Below are positions 11,244 through 23,155 of a stretch of DNA of 64,000 nt, piece by piece. Position 1 is the stretch's first letter. Each line of letters begins with the position of its first letter. The notes beneath the pieces were generated by a model. That model was not told where the DNA came from. It saw nothing but the letters and a program-made list of their open reading frames with translations, and searched no databases. The position numbers were made by a program, and so were the translations under genes. Origin of the DNA: Emydura subglobosa (taxonomy: Eukaryota > Chordata > Testudines > Chelidae); contig ML679956.1 in NCBI GenBank assembly GCA_007922225.1, positions 76,234,095 through 76,298,094 on the forward strand. Direction: 5' to 3'.

Positions 11244-11366
11244 TTAGGGTGACCAGATTTCCCGATTTTATAGGGACAGTCCTGCTATTTGGGGCTTTGT
11301 CTTATATAGGGGTCTTATATAGGGACCCCATATCCCGATTTTTCACTTACTATCTGGTAACCCTAT
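11244..11366. mobile_element. 123-bp TIR element (MITE)
   Basis: The termini 'ttagggtgaccagat' (11244-11258) and 'atctggtaaccctat' (11352-11366) are inverted copies with two mismatches in 15. The interior repeats 'tcttatata' and 'atataggg' blocks and contains 'cccgatttttcac'. It is non-coding. The target duplication is not clear. Confidence 0.75.
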
Positions 11367-11379
11367 TTTAAAGGCTGAT

Positions 11380-12060
11380 TATTGGTCAAGGTAAGTTTTG
11401 GTTACCTAGATGAAGAATATAATAGCAATTACAGAATCATCATGGATCTACTTTTTCCCCCTCAAGTTAATGTCAGATCTTCCTCCCTTACAGAATTTGT
11501 TAAGCAATCATTTAGATCAGAGGCCATTCTGGACTTAGTCCTAAAAAGCAAGCCAAGTATGATAAATAAAGTAAAACATCTGGAGGTCTAGCCATCAGAA
11601 TATCATCAGATATGAGCTGATTCTAAAGAGATGTTATGTACAAAAGGTAATAATCTGGAGAATTGGGCTTTTTTTTTTTTTAAAGAACCTTTTTAAAGAA
11701 TGTGGAATGGGATTAAAAATAACTGATCAGAGTTGATTGTCTAGAAAATTTACTATGGAAAATTGTGAGGTCTGTAAAGAATAGTTGGAGAGCTTTAATG
11801 AGTGTCTGGGCCAATAAACTCTAAACATATATTTAAAAAATAAAGATAACAGAAGCCAATCTAGCTAAGCAGAGCTGTAAGGAACAATGCGAAGGATAAA
11901 CAGTGTTTTAGGAAAAAAGGGCAAATAAGGATCTAATTAGTGGGAGGGTTGAGTAGATTATACAAAGAAGATAAAAGGGAGGAAACATAATTGGAAACAC
12001 AGCAGCGTTGTATCAAACAATCTGAAGCATTTTATCTAGCACAAATGGGTTTTTCAGCTC
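11380..12060 (+). mobile_element. Degraded LINE, endonuclease-like relic
   Basis: A frame at 11382-11591 ends with a block containing EAILDLVLKSKPSMINKV. It resembles the ILDLVLT stretch near the end of CR1-type endonuclease domains. It is followed by AT-rich sequence with many stops. The interval keeps the purine-rich composition of the LINE linker region. It is too decayed to give a subfamily. Confidence 0.5.
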
Positions 12061-12215
12061 TTTTCCTGGGCAAGGGCTGAATTAAAAGGTTGATGCTCTT
12101 GAGGTTTAGAGACAGGAAGCAGACAGAGGGAAAATCGTCAGGGCAAAATTATTAGTCTTGACTGAGCTGTCCAGTCTGCAGTTGAGTAATAGTGAAGTAC
12201 GGAGCCTTTCACCTA

Positions 12216-12305
12216 TCCTGCAAACCCTTAGCCATGTGCTTAATTCTAACCATGTGAGTAGTGAAGTTAATGGGACTACTCATATGTTTCTTTTTTGGAT
12301 CAGGG
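12216..12305. repeat. Foldback element
   Basis: The left part 'tcctgcaaaccctta', 'ccatgtgagtagt' and the right part 'gggactactcatatg', 'ttggatcaggg' are decayed inverted copies around 'gaagttaat'. It belongs to the short palindromic elements common in this window. Confidence 0.55.
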
Positions 12306-13378
12306 ACCTCGTTTGGTTGTTACTTTCTCATGGCTGTTTGATGGCCAATGTGAAAGGAATTTGGTGCATTTATTCCTAGGGTAGCATTCACAAAGGCGTT
12401 TAGACCTAACTCCAGTTGAAATCATTACATGCCTTTTGGGATTCCCACCCCTCGTGGAGGTGTGACTATAGAAGAAAATACACTGATTGGCACCCTGGTT
12501 TTCAGTCTCACTGGAAAAATACAGCATTAAATGGACATGACAGGTGAGATGTTATTTCTGAAATCTCACTCCCTCACCTTTCTTTTCAGGGCTGAGATTA
12601 GATCTGGAAAAACAACTTGTGGTGAATAATTTATTTGATGAATTTCACTGCGTTTTTTCTTCTCCGACTATGATTTTTCTCGAGTTAATTTGCTGGTGGT
12701 GAATATTCTCTGAATAACTTTCTGTAAATGTCTCAGTCCATGCTTGCTTGCAAACAATTGGTTATGAGTATTGGGTGGTCCAAACTGGAGCTGTTTGGAC
12801 TGGACATATTGGCCCCGGGTTATCGTTTCTGTTCCCTGACTTGACACGCACAACTCTTGCAATCAGTTTTCTAGGGTGATTTTGAAATCATAAATTGGCT
12901 TTCTGTGAATATTCTGCAGTATTGGCTCAGCATTTCTGGGTGAATCCACCCCCGCGGAGAAAGCCAGTGCAAAGTCTGTGGGTATGCCATGGAAACCATT
13001 CTGGGTTTTGGTTTTGGGCCGGCCCCTCTGCCCAGGGGAGATTTTCACCCTTTATGCACATTCCAACCAGCAAAACCCTCTTTCAAGAATATTCCCGGAT
13101 CATGGGCGCAGTCAAAGGAGCGACCCCAGCTATTGAAAGCTCAGGGAGCTTACACAGTGAGAAAGGAGAACTCACTTGGGGGAAGGAGACCCAGGAGAGG
13201 CGAACAAGGGGAATTCCCTCTCTCTGTGAAGAACCTGGTGGAGGAAGGCTGAAGACAGCTGCTGTTTCAGCTCTGTGAGCAAAGGTGGAGATTCTATCTC
13301 TGGAGTCCTTTTGCTAAGATTGAATTATGGATCTATCATCTGGGTTGGACAATATATATTTCTGTATATCCCTCTGTT
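12306..13378. other. No gene or named repeat recognised
   Basis: A 127-codon open frame at 12895-13278 overlaps another open frame of 87 codons and has no domain. I see no basis for a gene. Confidence 0.5.
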
Positions 13379-13550
13379 GATTATTATTAATTATTAATTG
13401 TGTTACTATAGAGCCAAAGAGCTCTCGGCATGGAGCATGGTGCTAGGTGCTGTACAAACACAGAACAAAAAAGACAGTCTCTGCCCCAAAGAGCTTACCA
13501 TCTTAGTAGAAGACAAGAGATAAAATAGATTCAGACAAGGAAACAAGGAG
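13379..13550 (-). repeat. MIR-like SINE tail, reverse
   Basis: 'attattaattattaattgtg' leads to 'aggtgctgtacaaacacaga' and 'ctctgccccaaagagcttac', the reverse of the tail blocks at 870 and 57385. The leading AT repeat is the decayed poly(A)/simple 3' end. Confidence 0.75.
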
Positions 13551-13564
13551 AAGGTGGGCAGTGG

Positions 13565-13750
13565 ACTCAACACACCCACACACTATATCTCAGATATGTG
13601 GCTTAACTTTTCAAGAATTCCTGTGGATTTAGGGTGCCTCCATTTTTTTGCTCCCCCGTTTGGCTCCCCATTTTTCCCAGAGTGTTGAGCACCCGGCCTC
13701 TGAAACTCAGGCCCCTTTACGGTATCTCAAATTAAGCTCCTGAAAACAGA
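13565..13750. repeat. Foldback-type repeat fragment
   Basis: 'gagtgttgagcacccggcc' and 'ctgaaactcaggccccttta' belong to the palindromic element family also present at 57161. The left arm is poorly kept. Confidence 0.4.
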
Positions 13751-14805
13751 AACAATCTTAATTGCTGGTCACTTTTGAAGATGGAGGCTATGGTAGAGCA
13801 TTGAGGCAGCTATGCAGTGACACACACACACAAAACAGTTGGGAGGTGAAAAAGCAGGGAAGTGCTTGCAAAGTTCTAGCTGCAAAGCCAAATGCCCAAG
13901 CCTGGCCTCATAGCTTCAGCTCACTTCCAGCGCTCAGACACCTTCAGGGCTGTAAAGAAGAGAAGCAAAGGAAATGTGACTAAAACAGCACAACAAGTGG
14001 GGGATGCAACAGGGCATTTGTTTTTTGACGTGAACCTGGAATGATCATTAAGCCAGCTTTACAATAGCTGAAAAAGAAAGGGAAATCCATTGCTGCAACA
14101 TAGCTTGGCTGATGTGAAGATGGTAAAGATCGCTTCGGAAAATGAATGCCCACTCTCAGTAGCATGTTGGGAACTTGGTGCCTATCACCACCAGCCAAAG
14201 AAGACGGAGGGCTGCCATATGTTTGCCTGATAAATCTTCGGCAAGAACTGGAAAGCATTCCTCACTTGAGGTTTATATCTAAGGTACAGAGTGATGGAGT
14301 AAGAGAAAAATTTGGCACGCCGGCTAAAGGGCAAGAATCATGGAACAGACGCAAGTGGAAAGTTTTGAGGCTGGGCAAAGGTTACGACAGTTAGGAAGAT
14401 GATCAGTTTGTCCTAGCATAAAGATTGAAGTGATCTAACTAGAGGGATAACTATTTACAGTTGTTTCTAATCTGAATGGAAATGGGTTGTTTTTTTTCAC
14501 TAACCAAGCAGAAATGTGCTGGATTGCTAAAGGGATTGATTTTACTGTATTGGGCTATCTGCCAAATCATTACATGTGTGAGACAGTTTGCTTCTTATTG
14601 CACTAGTGCTCTCCCCTTCCCCCCCAAAAAAAAACGTTTTGCCATAAACGATACTGGATAATCTATTTTAAATGAGAGGTATAGTTTGGCTGGTTCACAT
14701 AAGGCTAATATCAGAAAAGATCAGAGAACCTTCTTTAATTACTAAGGTGCTCAGATGCCTTGGGGATGGACAGCCTTCTGAAAACATAGACGTGTTGTTT
14801 GCAAA
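13751..14805. other. No gene or named repeat recognised
   Basis: Short open frames only. A C run followed by an A run lies at 14620-14634. Confidence 0.5.
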
Positions 14806-15010
14806 CGTGGTTTCAAAACGAAATGTTTCCTTTGGAGTTAAAATGTCCTTTTAATTTGAAATGTCACTTTGAAATGGAACGTTTTGGCTGACACTGACTT
14901 TTCAAACCGAAATGTCTCACTGCATATGGCTGCTTTGGTAAATTGAAATAAATTAGTCAAAGTTGGCATTTTTCTTGTGGAAAATTTTTGGTTTTGACAA
15001 AAGGCATTTC
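14806..15010. mobile_element. AT-rich hAT-like element fragment
   Basis: 'ttcaaaacgaaatgtttcc', 'gaaatggaacgttttggct' and 'tggaaaatttttggttttga' are blocks shared in style with the elements at 16120, 30368, 41680 and 62103. Neither end is defined. Confidence 0.5.
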
Positions 15011-15730
15011 TGGGATGTAAGGGGTGTGGCCATGGAACCCTTTTGTTTGTCCATCAACCAATCAAAGTGGCTGTAGGCTAGAACTTCCAGCCAATGCACT
15101 CAAAGAGCCTTAACCTACTTGCCCCCCTGCCCTGTGGGATGAATTTCATTAAATGACACTGATCATCTCTAAAGAAAAAAAAACCGAACCTCTGCTCTGC
15201 TGCAGACCAATGAAATTTGAAATTTCCAGGACAATGCCTGCTATTTTTGCACTACAGAGGCTTTTATCTCCAGCCACCTTGTCCTCACAGGTTTTCCCAG
15301 TCAGAGAACTCTTAACATTCAGTAACTGCAGCTGGGTCACAAGCGACACACATTAAATGAAGACCAGCGAAATTTGTAGCAAAGTAGGGTCAATTCCGGT
15401 TTCATTCAAAGCCAGGCACTTAAATACACTTTGCAAGAGAGGATTAAGTTACAATAATAAACTCAGCTGTGCTGGCATTCGGTTGCTTAAGGGGGAAAAA
15501 ATCGTGCTCATCTAATTCTGTATGGCTTGGCAGGAGTTTGGAAAAGCAAAAGAAAAGCAGGGTTCCTAGCAAGTTAGAGTGACAAAGACTCGCTGCCTTT
15601 GAAAGCTCATCTGGTGTGTTCTGCCTTTTTTTGTTGGCTGGGTTCACACAAAACCACACAGGTCAGAAGGGATTTAGGTCAGTGTTTGCCACGGTGCATG
15701 GGGACGGCATCTGGTCAAAATGGAGAATTT
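15011..15730. other. No gene recognised
   Basis: Unassigned interval with short overlapping open frames only. Confidence 0.5.
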
Positions 15731-15734
15731 CTGT

Positions 15735-15845
15735 CGAATTTTACAGTAGTTATTATTTTTATTTAACATTTCTATATTAGCAATCAAAGGCCCCCGGGTC
15801 AGGGCCCCATTGTATGAGGCATTGTGCAAACACAGAGAACAGGTC
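15735..15845 (-). repeat. MIR-like SINE tail, reverse
   Basis: 'ttattatttttatttaac', 'gggtcagggccccattgtat' and 'cattgtgcaaacacagagaa' follow the order of the other reverse tail copies. Confidence 0.65.
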
Positions 15846-16119
15846 TGCACTAGAAGTTCTACATGATGTAGTGAAGACACTCTAGGCTGACGGGAGAGCA
15901 CTCTCCCATCGGCATAATTACTTCACTTCCGTGAGAGGCCGGCATGGACAACGCTTAGGTTGCTCAGATGAAAAAAGATGTTGCCTGCTCCAAAGAGCTT
16001 CTTATAGTACTTTCCATTCATAGGGCTAGGTTGCAAAGGAATCAGAGTTCTCCTTACGTATATATCCCAGAGTCCAGACACCCATCACAAAACAGGGCTA
16101 TGTCCTACTGCTGTGAGAA

Positions 16120-16440
16120 CAGTGGATTTTCCATTTCATTGGCAATTTCAAAAGTAAAGCAAATTGTTTTGCATCAGAACCAAAATAAAAAGCTTTGAAG
16201 AACTTTGTTTTGGGGCAAACAAAACGTTTTATTCTGACAAAATCGAAACATTGCATCCTGACTTTGCCCATTTTAAAAACATTCTTGAATGTTTTGAAAA
16301 TGAAAGTCAAATACATGCTGAAATGAAAACTCGTGTCAAACCGAAAGATCAAGAACGTTCCTTCCCCCCGCCCCCCCCCCAAAAAAATGTTGAAACGAAA
16401 CATTTCTATTTTTCAGAACTTTTTGTTGTTGTTGCTTTTT
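16120..16440. mobile_element. AT-rich hAT-like element fragment
   Basis: Blocks such as 'ccatttcattggcaatttca', 'aaacaaaacgttttattctg' and 'gttgaaacgaaacatttcta' place it with the AT-rich family. A C run then an A run at 16365-16387 interrupts it. The ends are not defined. Confidence 0.5.
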
Positions 16441-17203
16441 TCTTTATAAACCAGTTGGTGACATCAATACAAATTCACCAGATTTCAACAAATTCACGTT
16501 GGGGTCCAGTGTTGTCAGTTGTTAGTTGTCAGTGTAGGCTGTGTGTGTGTGCCCCCGGTGTAGGTGCTGTCCCAGCTCTGTACAGGTAACCGAGATGGCG
16601 CTCAGGATCGAATGAATCGACACGACAACAGATTCACTGAGCAACGAAGGCACCCGGGCCAGGGTTATTGCAGTTGAAGCACAATGAGAAGCGACCTACA
16701 GAGTATCTACCAGGACACTTCAAATACGAGTGCTCCGTTACAATGGACTCGGCACAACTTAACAACGGGACTTTCCATTATCCCCTAGGCCGGACGACAT
16801 CATTCTCTCTGACATCCTTTTTTACACACTGTTAGAGACAATTTCGTTCTGCCCCTTCGACGTAGGCAGTTGCCAGCCTCTTGACGTAGTCTAATACCCC
16901 TCCCCTCCATCACCTTGCACTGGATGGTTCAGGCAAAACATCTCTATTTATCGTATTATAAGACATGTCTATCCATCAAAGTGTCATTTCAGGGGGTCAG
17001 ATGGCCCTTGTTATCTCTTTGGTGTTAGACTGTCTTGGTACCTTCTGCACCTGCTACATATATATTTTAGTAATGTTTTGATATTAGTAATGTTTTGGAA
17101 ATATGTGTGTTTGCAGTATCAGCTCTTCTCCATGCCAGTTTTTGTGAGGTCGTAAGTTTACAGCCTGACTTCTGTTCACAGCTTTTTCCGTGTAGGCCTT
17201 ATG
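16441..17203. other. No gene or named repeat recognised
   Basis: No long open frame is present. The tandem-like phrase 'tagtaatgttttg' and 'ttagtaatgttttgg' at 17069-17098 is a local duplication. An LTR origin is possible but I see no terminal structure. Confidence 0.45.
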
Positions 17204-17211
17204 CCTTAGCC

Positions 17212-17441
17212 CAGGGATGTCAAACTCGATGATGGTGACGGGCCAAATTCACAGAATCTGTACTTCAAAGGGGCCATGCAATGCCCTCTGCCGAAAAATT
17301 CGGCCCATCTTCCCATTTTCGGCGGCGCAATTTTGCGGTGGACCCTGCTACCGGACTGAGAAACTTTCAGCGGCAGCGCTGCTTACTTAAACTGCATGAA
17401 CGCGGGCTGGATCAAAAAGGGCCATATGTTTGACACCCCTG
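17212..17441. mobile_element. hAT-type non-autonomous element with perfect target duplication
   Basis: The left end CAGGGATGTCAAAC and the right end GTTTGACACCCCTG are inverted copies with one mismatch. The element is flanked by a perfect 8-bp duplication CCTTAGCC at 17204-17211 and 17442-17449. CAG...CTG ends and an 8-bp duplication are the hallmarks of hAT transposons. At 230 bp it is non-coding and was mobilised in trans. Confidence 0.92.
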
Positions 17442-17449
17442 CCTTAGCC

Positions 17450-17659
17450 TGTTCTGCTAGGTTTCAGGCTCACACTTTCTACTACAGTTTGGTTTCACTG
17501 AATCTGCATGTTTCACTGGGGATGGAGCTTTACCCCAAAGATGGCATGGAAGCTCAAAACCCAGGGGGCTGGGCTGTTGGATTTGTCCCAAGATAGGTAT
17601 TGGCTATGTATGTCGCTTGCTCTTGCCTTCTAGGAGGCCTCCTGGAGGTAGGTGGGCTA
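17450..17659. other. No gene recognised
   Basis: Short interval with nothing recognised. Confidence 0.5.
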
Positions 17660-17830
17660 CTGGTCTTATTATTTGTATGCTCATCGCACCTAGAAGCCCC
17701 AGTCCTGGAGCAGGACCCCATTGTGCTAGGGGCTGTACAAACAAAAAGATGGTCCCTGCCCCCAAAAGCTGACAATCTAAGTATAAGACAAGAGAGAACA
17801 GCTGGAAACAGACAGATTGATGGGGGGTGG
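17660..17830 (-). repeat. MIR-like SINE tail, reverse
   Basis: 'cttattatttgtatgctcat', 'cctagaagccccagtcctgg', 'aggaccccattgtgctaggg', 'gctgtacaaacaaaa' and 'gctgacaatctaagtataag' give the clearest copy of this tail in the window. Confidence 0.8.
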
Positions 17831-18183
17831 GAGGGGGCACAAGGAAAGAGAGACTGTGTTGGTCAGCATGCCAGCAGCCTGAGCTTTGACCAATTCTGAT
17901 CCAGCACGGCAATTCCTGTGTCCTCAGAGTGACCGAGGTTTCTCTCTCATCGCTGTGCAGTCTGAGCACCCAGTTAACATCACCAGCCTGCACCTTGCTG
18001 GGCTGTGACCTAGACTGCTGAGTCCCAGATCTGCGGACGGTGGCTAAACCCCTCCCTGATGCATTTGACCAGAGGTGTCTCAACTACCCCAGAGAGCTAC
18101 TGCTCAGCGCAGGGTGTATTTAATGCCCAGGCGCCTCAGCTGACAGTGCTTCAATTCCGCTGCACCTGCCTCAGCGACTTCAG
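17831..18183. other. No gene recognised
   Basis: Open frames here run antisense to the repeat copy and show no domain. Confidence 0.5.
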
Positions 18184-18523
18184 AGAATCATAGACGATGA
18201 GGGTTGGGAGGGACCTCAGGAGATATCTAGTCCAACCCCTGCTCAAAGCAGGACCAACCTCAACTGAACCATCCCAGCCGGGGCTTTGTCAAGCCGCAGC
18301 TTAAAAACCTTTAAGTATGGAGAGTCCACCACCTCCTTAGGTAACCCATTCCAGTGCTTCACCACCCTCCTAGTGAAAAACGTTTTCCTAATATCCAACC
18401 TAGACCTCCCCCACTGCAACCTGAGACCATTGCTCCTTGTTCTGTCATCTGCTACCATTGAGATCAGCCTAGCTCCATCCTCCCTGGAACCCCCTTTCAG
18501 GTAGTTAAAGGCTACTATCAAAA
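18184..18523 (-). mobile_element. CR1 LINE, 5'-truncated
   Basis: Reading on the minus strand, the copy starts within the ORF2 C-terminus and ends with the 3' tail at about 18184 ('agaatcatag' on the plus strand). It matches the 3' part of the copies at 3510 and 33812. Confidence 0.92.
18243..18521 (-). pseudogene. CR1 ORF2 extreme C-terminus
   Basis: A 92-codon open stretch contains [46 protein letters not shown] and LDKAPAGM. The natural CR1 stop region is read through by a few codons: the copy has 'atggttcagttgagg' where others have a stop after GMI. No catalytic motif is present. Confidence 0.88.
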
Positions 18524-18844
18524 CTTAACCCTGAAGTAGCACTGCTGCGAATGTTGTGTCACTGGGAAAAGTAACAAATAGAGTAGTCTTGAAATGGCAA
18601 TATCCTAAACCCCCAGATCTGAGCCACGCAGCAGATGGGAAGCAGAAGAGTCAAAATACAGCCTTTGATGGCCATAAGGTACAGCAGCTCTGAGGTTGCT
18701 CTAGCTTACGCAAATGAGAGGTGATATGGCCCCAGGGAGTGGGGGAACAGAAAAGTAGCACAAAACCACCTTGGTCCCTATCTTGGGTCCTGCCATGAGC
18801 AGAACATGGCTGTACCTTAAGGCTATTGCTCTAAGGAGTTTAGA

Positions 18845-18942
18845 CCTAGACTTCAAAGGTATTTTGGTGCCTAACTGATCTCATGGGACTTAGGCACCTC
18901 AGTTAATGGGAGTTAGGTGTCTAAATACCTTTCAGGATCTGG
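18845..18942. repeat. Foldback element
   Basis: The left arm 18845-18876 contains 'ttcaaaggtattttggtgcc'. The right arm 18911-18942 contains 'ggtgtctaaatacctttcag'. They are inverted copies over about 32 bp, and a related element is at 39112. Confidence 0.75.
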
Positions 18943-19004
18943 GCCTGACGATCGAAGTAGGCAGACAACATGAGCCACATTGGGAGATCTAGAAAAAACC
19001 TCTA

Positions 19005-19346
19005 GAACCAGTCCGTTAAAAAAAATGGCAAATTTTTCCATAAATACAAAGGGCGAATTTGATTTGTTGTGATATTTATTATGTGCGGCTATTTAGACAA
19101 CTGCCAGGTATGGAGGGAAAATGTTAACAGATTCTCAAAAGTTTCACAGATTTTACCATTATTCTTTATTATCCTGGTCAAGACAGTTCAGCCGTATGAG
19201 CAGCAGAAATAATACCATGTGACTTATTTGACCAGCCACATACAGAATAGCCAAAGCATAAAATCTGCAAATCTGTGGTCTGAAAATTGTCCCTGCACGC
19301 TCCATAAATGATGCTGACAAGAGCTGTAGTGTAGATATAGCCTAAG
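19005..19346. repeat. AT-rich element fragment and TIR remnant
   Basis: 19005-19175 has AT-rich hAT-like blocks ('atggcaaatttttccataaa'). 19328-19346 carries 'gtagtgtagatatagcc', which resembles the inverted end of the 4603-type element. Neither is complete. Confidence 0.35.
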
Positions 19347-19918
19347 TGACTCTATTACCTCTGCAGGGGTTGAAAACTTTAAAGTGGCTTGGCTGAAGAG
19401 CCAAGTCGCCTGTACAGCCAGAGAGGGCTGAAGATGGTTGTGGGGAAACTGAGGCAGAGCTGACATGCCCAGCCACTAGGGGCTGAACTGGGGCGGCACC
19501 TCTCCTTCACAAGTTCAAAGGAGATTAAAATGGGGTCCATGGATATTCTGCTAGCTAGGAACAGGGCTAAATCTGTAATGAATGTTTTCAACCAACTCTT
19601 TATTCTTCTTTAAGTGCTTTTTCTCAACACAACTTTAACTATTGAATCTCTGTTCATACCTCCTATAGCAACCGCCTTGGAAGGAGGCCACACCACTTTG
19701 CTACACAGCCCCTCAGTGGTCTATACACCCAGGTCCTTGGCGGGATGGAGGAGTAAACTGTATCCAGGTGGTCCCTCAAGGAGTCTATGAGCCCAGGTCC
19801 TCGGGTAGGGCAAGGCAAGCAACTAATCTATAGCCCTATGAGGTGTCACAGGCTGGGTGAGGCTGTCATCCCAGGGTTAGGGGGCAAAGGTGGGAGAGGG
19901 GAACGCAGGCCCTCCTGA
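19347..19918. other. No gene recognised
   Basis: Unassigned interval before a minus-strand CR1. Confidence 0.5.
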
Positions 19919-19920
19919 TT

Positions 19921-20955
19921 TATAGACGCATAGACTCTAAGGTCAGAAGGGACCATTATGATCATCTAGTCTGACCTCCTGCACAATGCAGGCCACAGAA
20001 CCTCTCCTGAAATAAACCTCTAACCTGTGACTGAATTATTAAAGTCCTCAAATCATGGTTTAAAGACTTTAAAGTACAGAGAATCCACCAGCAAGTGAGC
20101 CGTGCCCCATGCTACAAAGGAAGGCGAAAACCCCCCAGAGCCTTTCTCAATCGGGAAAATTCCTTTTCGACTTCAAATATGGCGATCAGTTAAACCCGGA
20201 GCATGTGGGCAAGATTCACCAGCCAGACACCCAAGAAAGAATTCTCTGTAGTAACTCAGGACCCACCCCACCTAACATCCCATCACAGGCCATTGGCATA
20301 TCTACCACCAGTAGTCAAAGATCAGTCAATTGCCAAACTAGGCTGTCCCATCAGACCATCCCTTCCATAAACTTCTCAAGCTCAGTCTTGAAGCCAGCTA
20401 GATTTTTGCTCCCACTGCTGCTCTGGGAAGGCTGTTCCAGAACTTCACTCCTCTGATGGTTAGAAATCTTCATCTAATTTCAAGTCTAAACTTCCTGATG
20501 GCCAGTTTATATGCATTAGTTCTTGTGTCCACATTAGAGCTGAACTTAAATCATTCTTCTCCCTCCCTGGTATTTATCTGTCTGAGGTATTTATAGAGAG
20601 CAATCATATCTCCCCTCAACCTTCTTTTGGTTAGGCTAAACAAGCCTCCTCTCATAAGGCAGGTTTTCCATTCCGCGGACCATCCTAGTAGCCCTTCTCT
20701 GCACCTGTTCCAATTTGAATTCATCTTTCTTAAACATGGGATCCCAGAACTGCACACAGTATTCCAGATGAGGTCTCACCAGCACCTTGTATAACGGTAC
20801 TAACACCTCCTTATCTCTACTGGAAACACCTCGTCTGATGCATCCAAGGACTGCATTAGCTTTTTTCACGCCACATCATGTTGCTGGCTCATGGTCATCC
20901 TGTGATCAACCAATATGCCCAGGTCCTTCTCCTCCTCTGTCACTTCCAACTGATG
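19921..20955 (-). mobile_element. CR1 LINE, second subfamily, long 3' UTR
   Basis: On the plus strand it opens with 'ctctaaggtcagaaggga' and 'gatcatctagtctgacctcc' (3' terminus) and continues through about 630 bp of 3' UTR into ORF2 coding sequence. The 3' UTR matches the copy at 35567-36280 block for block, so the two define one subfamily distinct from that at 33812. Confidence 0.9.
20551..20869 (-). pseudogene. CR1 ORF2 C-terminal fragment, frameshifted
   Basis: Two overlapping frames share the protein. The upstream frame (20636-20869) has [35 protein letters not shown] and [20 protein letters not shown]. The downstream frame (20551-20757) continues with [21 protein letters not shown] small indel near 20650-20660 separates them. 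The RT catalytic core is not included. Confidence 0.85.
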
Positions 20956-20994
20956 CAGCCCAGCCCAGGTTCCTAACATGGGCAGTGAAGTAGG

Positions 20995-21100
20995 GAAGAG
21001 ATGATATCCCCATTTTAAACAGGTGGGGAACTGAGGCACAGAGAGATAAGGGTAGGTCTACACTGCAGCTCTGACAAGGGCTCTGACAGGGCTGGATAAA
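20995..21100. repeat. MIR-like SINE piece followed by TIR fragment
   Basis: 20995-21052 reads 'gatatccccattttaaacag', 'ggaactgaggcacagagaga', a reversed MIR-type core. It is followed at once by 'gggtaggtctacactgcagc' (21053-21072), a left end of the same TIR group as 58863, without a right end. Confidence 0.65.
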
Positions 21101-23040
21101 AGCATAGGCAACCTAGATACGTGCCTAGGCCCAATTCACGTTAACACATGGGAACATGGGGCACAGGCCCAGGCTCCTCAGCCAATTTAGAGGCCCCCTG
21201 AAAAAATCTCATGATGATGATTTAGCTTCTTCCTCTCCTTGTGGGGATGGGGAGCTCCCCACAGCCAGGGGAGTCAGTGAAATCCACCCTCCAGACCTAG
21301 GGAAATCCCCGCTACCTCAACACACAGGGACAGCCCCCAAGGAAATGCAACCCGCACAAACACACGGGGAGCCAAGGGGGGTGGAACTCTCTGTTCTCCT
21401 GCTCAAGGGGGGAAACATGGAAACCCGCAATCCTTCCACCCACCATGGGAGCCCCCATTGCCTCTTCCTTGCCTCTCAATGTTCAATCACTTCTCTCCCC
21501 CCGGCGTCACCTCGTCTCTCCCCTCCTCTTCCAGTTCTTTTTTCCTGTGTCTTTTGGTGATTGCAAAATATATGATGAGACAGAGGCTTTGTCTGGGTTT
21601 TTTTAAGCCTCCACCCACAGTTTTGAGGCCTTTGGCTGCCCCATCCCTGCATCTCACGATGCAGCATTATTTACCCCATCCTAATATGTCCCTATGATGT
21701 AGCCCTATCTACCCCCATCAGCATCCCGAAGACCTTTGTGGATCCCACCTCTCCATGCACATGGTTCACTGCCTTGGGATTTTAGTGTGGCTTCTTGCCA
21801 TGTCCAGTGTGATATGGCATTATTTACCCGCCTGCTCAGCTGATATGAGGCCTTCCTTAGTATAGTTCTCCCATCTTAGCATTGGACAAAAGACTATAGT
21901 GCTATTTACCACAGACTGTGCTTTTAAGATCTTTGTGTGTATTTCCCACCTTACCCAGCCTGGACTGATGTGGCTCTGATTACACTGGTCCACAGCTTCC
22001 AGACCCAACTCATTCAACTCTGAATTTCTCAAATGAATTGTGGCCCACCTAAATTGACTTAACAAAGATGGGCAGGGGAATCCACTGTTGTTATCGTCCT
22101 CTGTTGCTATGGGAATGCCAAAGCCTAGTTTGGTTGGGGGATAAAACATAAACGACAAATCCAGATAGCTATGGAGGTGGGAGAAATTTGTCTTGTGGGG
22201 ACGTTCAGTTCCAGTGACTTTTCTCCCTCCATTACACTGGTGATGAAGCATCGGTATAAGGGAGTGATGAATATTCTCTCTCTGCGGTATTATTGAAAAA
22301 CTATATTCTCATTGGTTTAGTAATGACTGGACATCTTGTTACGTGCTCTGGCTAGTCAGAACCTGGCCTGTTCTTAAAAGTGTGATTTGCTGTGTACATC
22401 TGAGCTAGTTTCTGATTAGCTGAAATAGTTAGTCCTAAAACTTAATTGGTAAAATGTCAACTTTCTCATGGTTTGACATGAGCTGCCTTTGGCGGAATGC
22501 CAAAAGCGTTACTTTGGTACACATCGGATTCTTTCAACAATTTTTTCATAGCTTATGTGATCAATTGCAAATTTTGCTTGAAACCAGTTCTCACCTTTGG
22601 CTGAAATGTAAAGTTCTGAATAATAGAGTGATTTTACCACAGGTTAGGATTATTTCTTTTAATTAAGTTACTCTCTGGAATTGTGACTGTTTGTCTTTCA
22701 GATACCTTTGTTTCTGCAGTCGAAAAAGCGGACTGTAACAGGATGGATAGGTGGAAAAAAATACGTAATGGTCAGGTTCAAGAAAACGAGGGGGAGATGA
22801 AAGAAGCAGTGATTGACCTGTGAACGACTGATTCTTGTAACACCAGTGTTGTCCAGATTAGCAGTGAACAGCTTTGTGTAATGGGATGGATAATATGGAG
22901 TCATATTCATTTTCAGTATGGAAAAATTGAGAAGTTTATTTAGACATAATGAACTGGGAGATGATTTGCTTTATTATTGTGTAAACACTGAATGGAGTCT
23001 TTGTATTAATGCATTTTGATACATTCATGTTTTTAATGAG
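21101..23040. other. No gene or named repeat recognised
   Basis: This is 1.9 kb with open frames of up to 143 codons that have no domain. A low-complexity pyrimidine stretch lies at 21476-21545. Confidence 0.5.
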
Positions 23041-23056
23041 GTGTGTGTGTGTGTGT
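23041..23056. repeat. (GT)8 microsatellite
   Basis: Eight GT units, followed by G-rich sequence and a run of 13 G at 23124-23136. Confidence 0.9.
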
Positions 23057-23155
23057 TGGGGGTGGGGGGCAAAAGTTCTTTGAGTCCAGGGCCCCAACAA
23101 ATCTTCATCTGCCTCTGATGATCGGGGGGGGGGGGGACCCAACCTGAGCTCTGGG

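Noticed and set aside
12895..13278. 127-codon plus-strand open frame
   Set aside because: It overlaps an 87-codon frame in another phase and has no domain.
20109..20456. Plus-strand 115-codon frame as a gene (and its match at 35750-36112)
   Set aside because: The two similar peptides are antisense translations of the same CR1 3' UTR and not paralogous genes.
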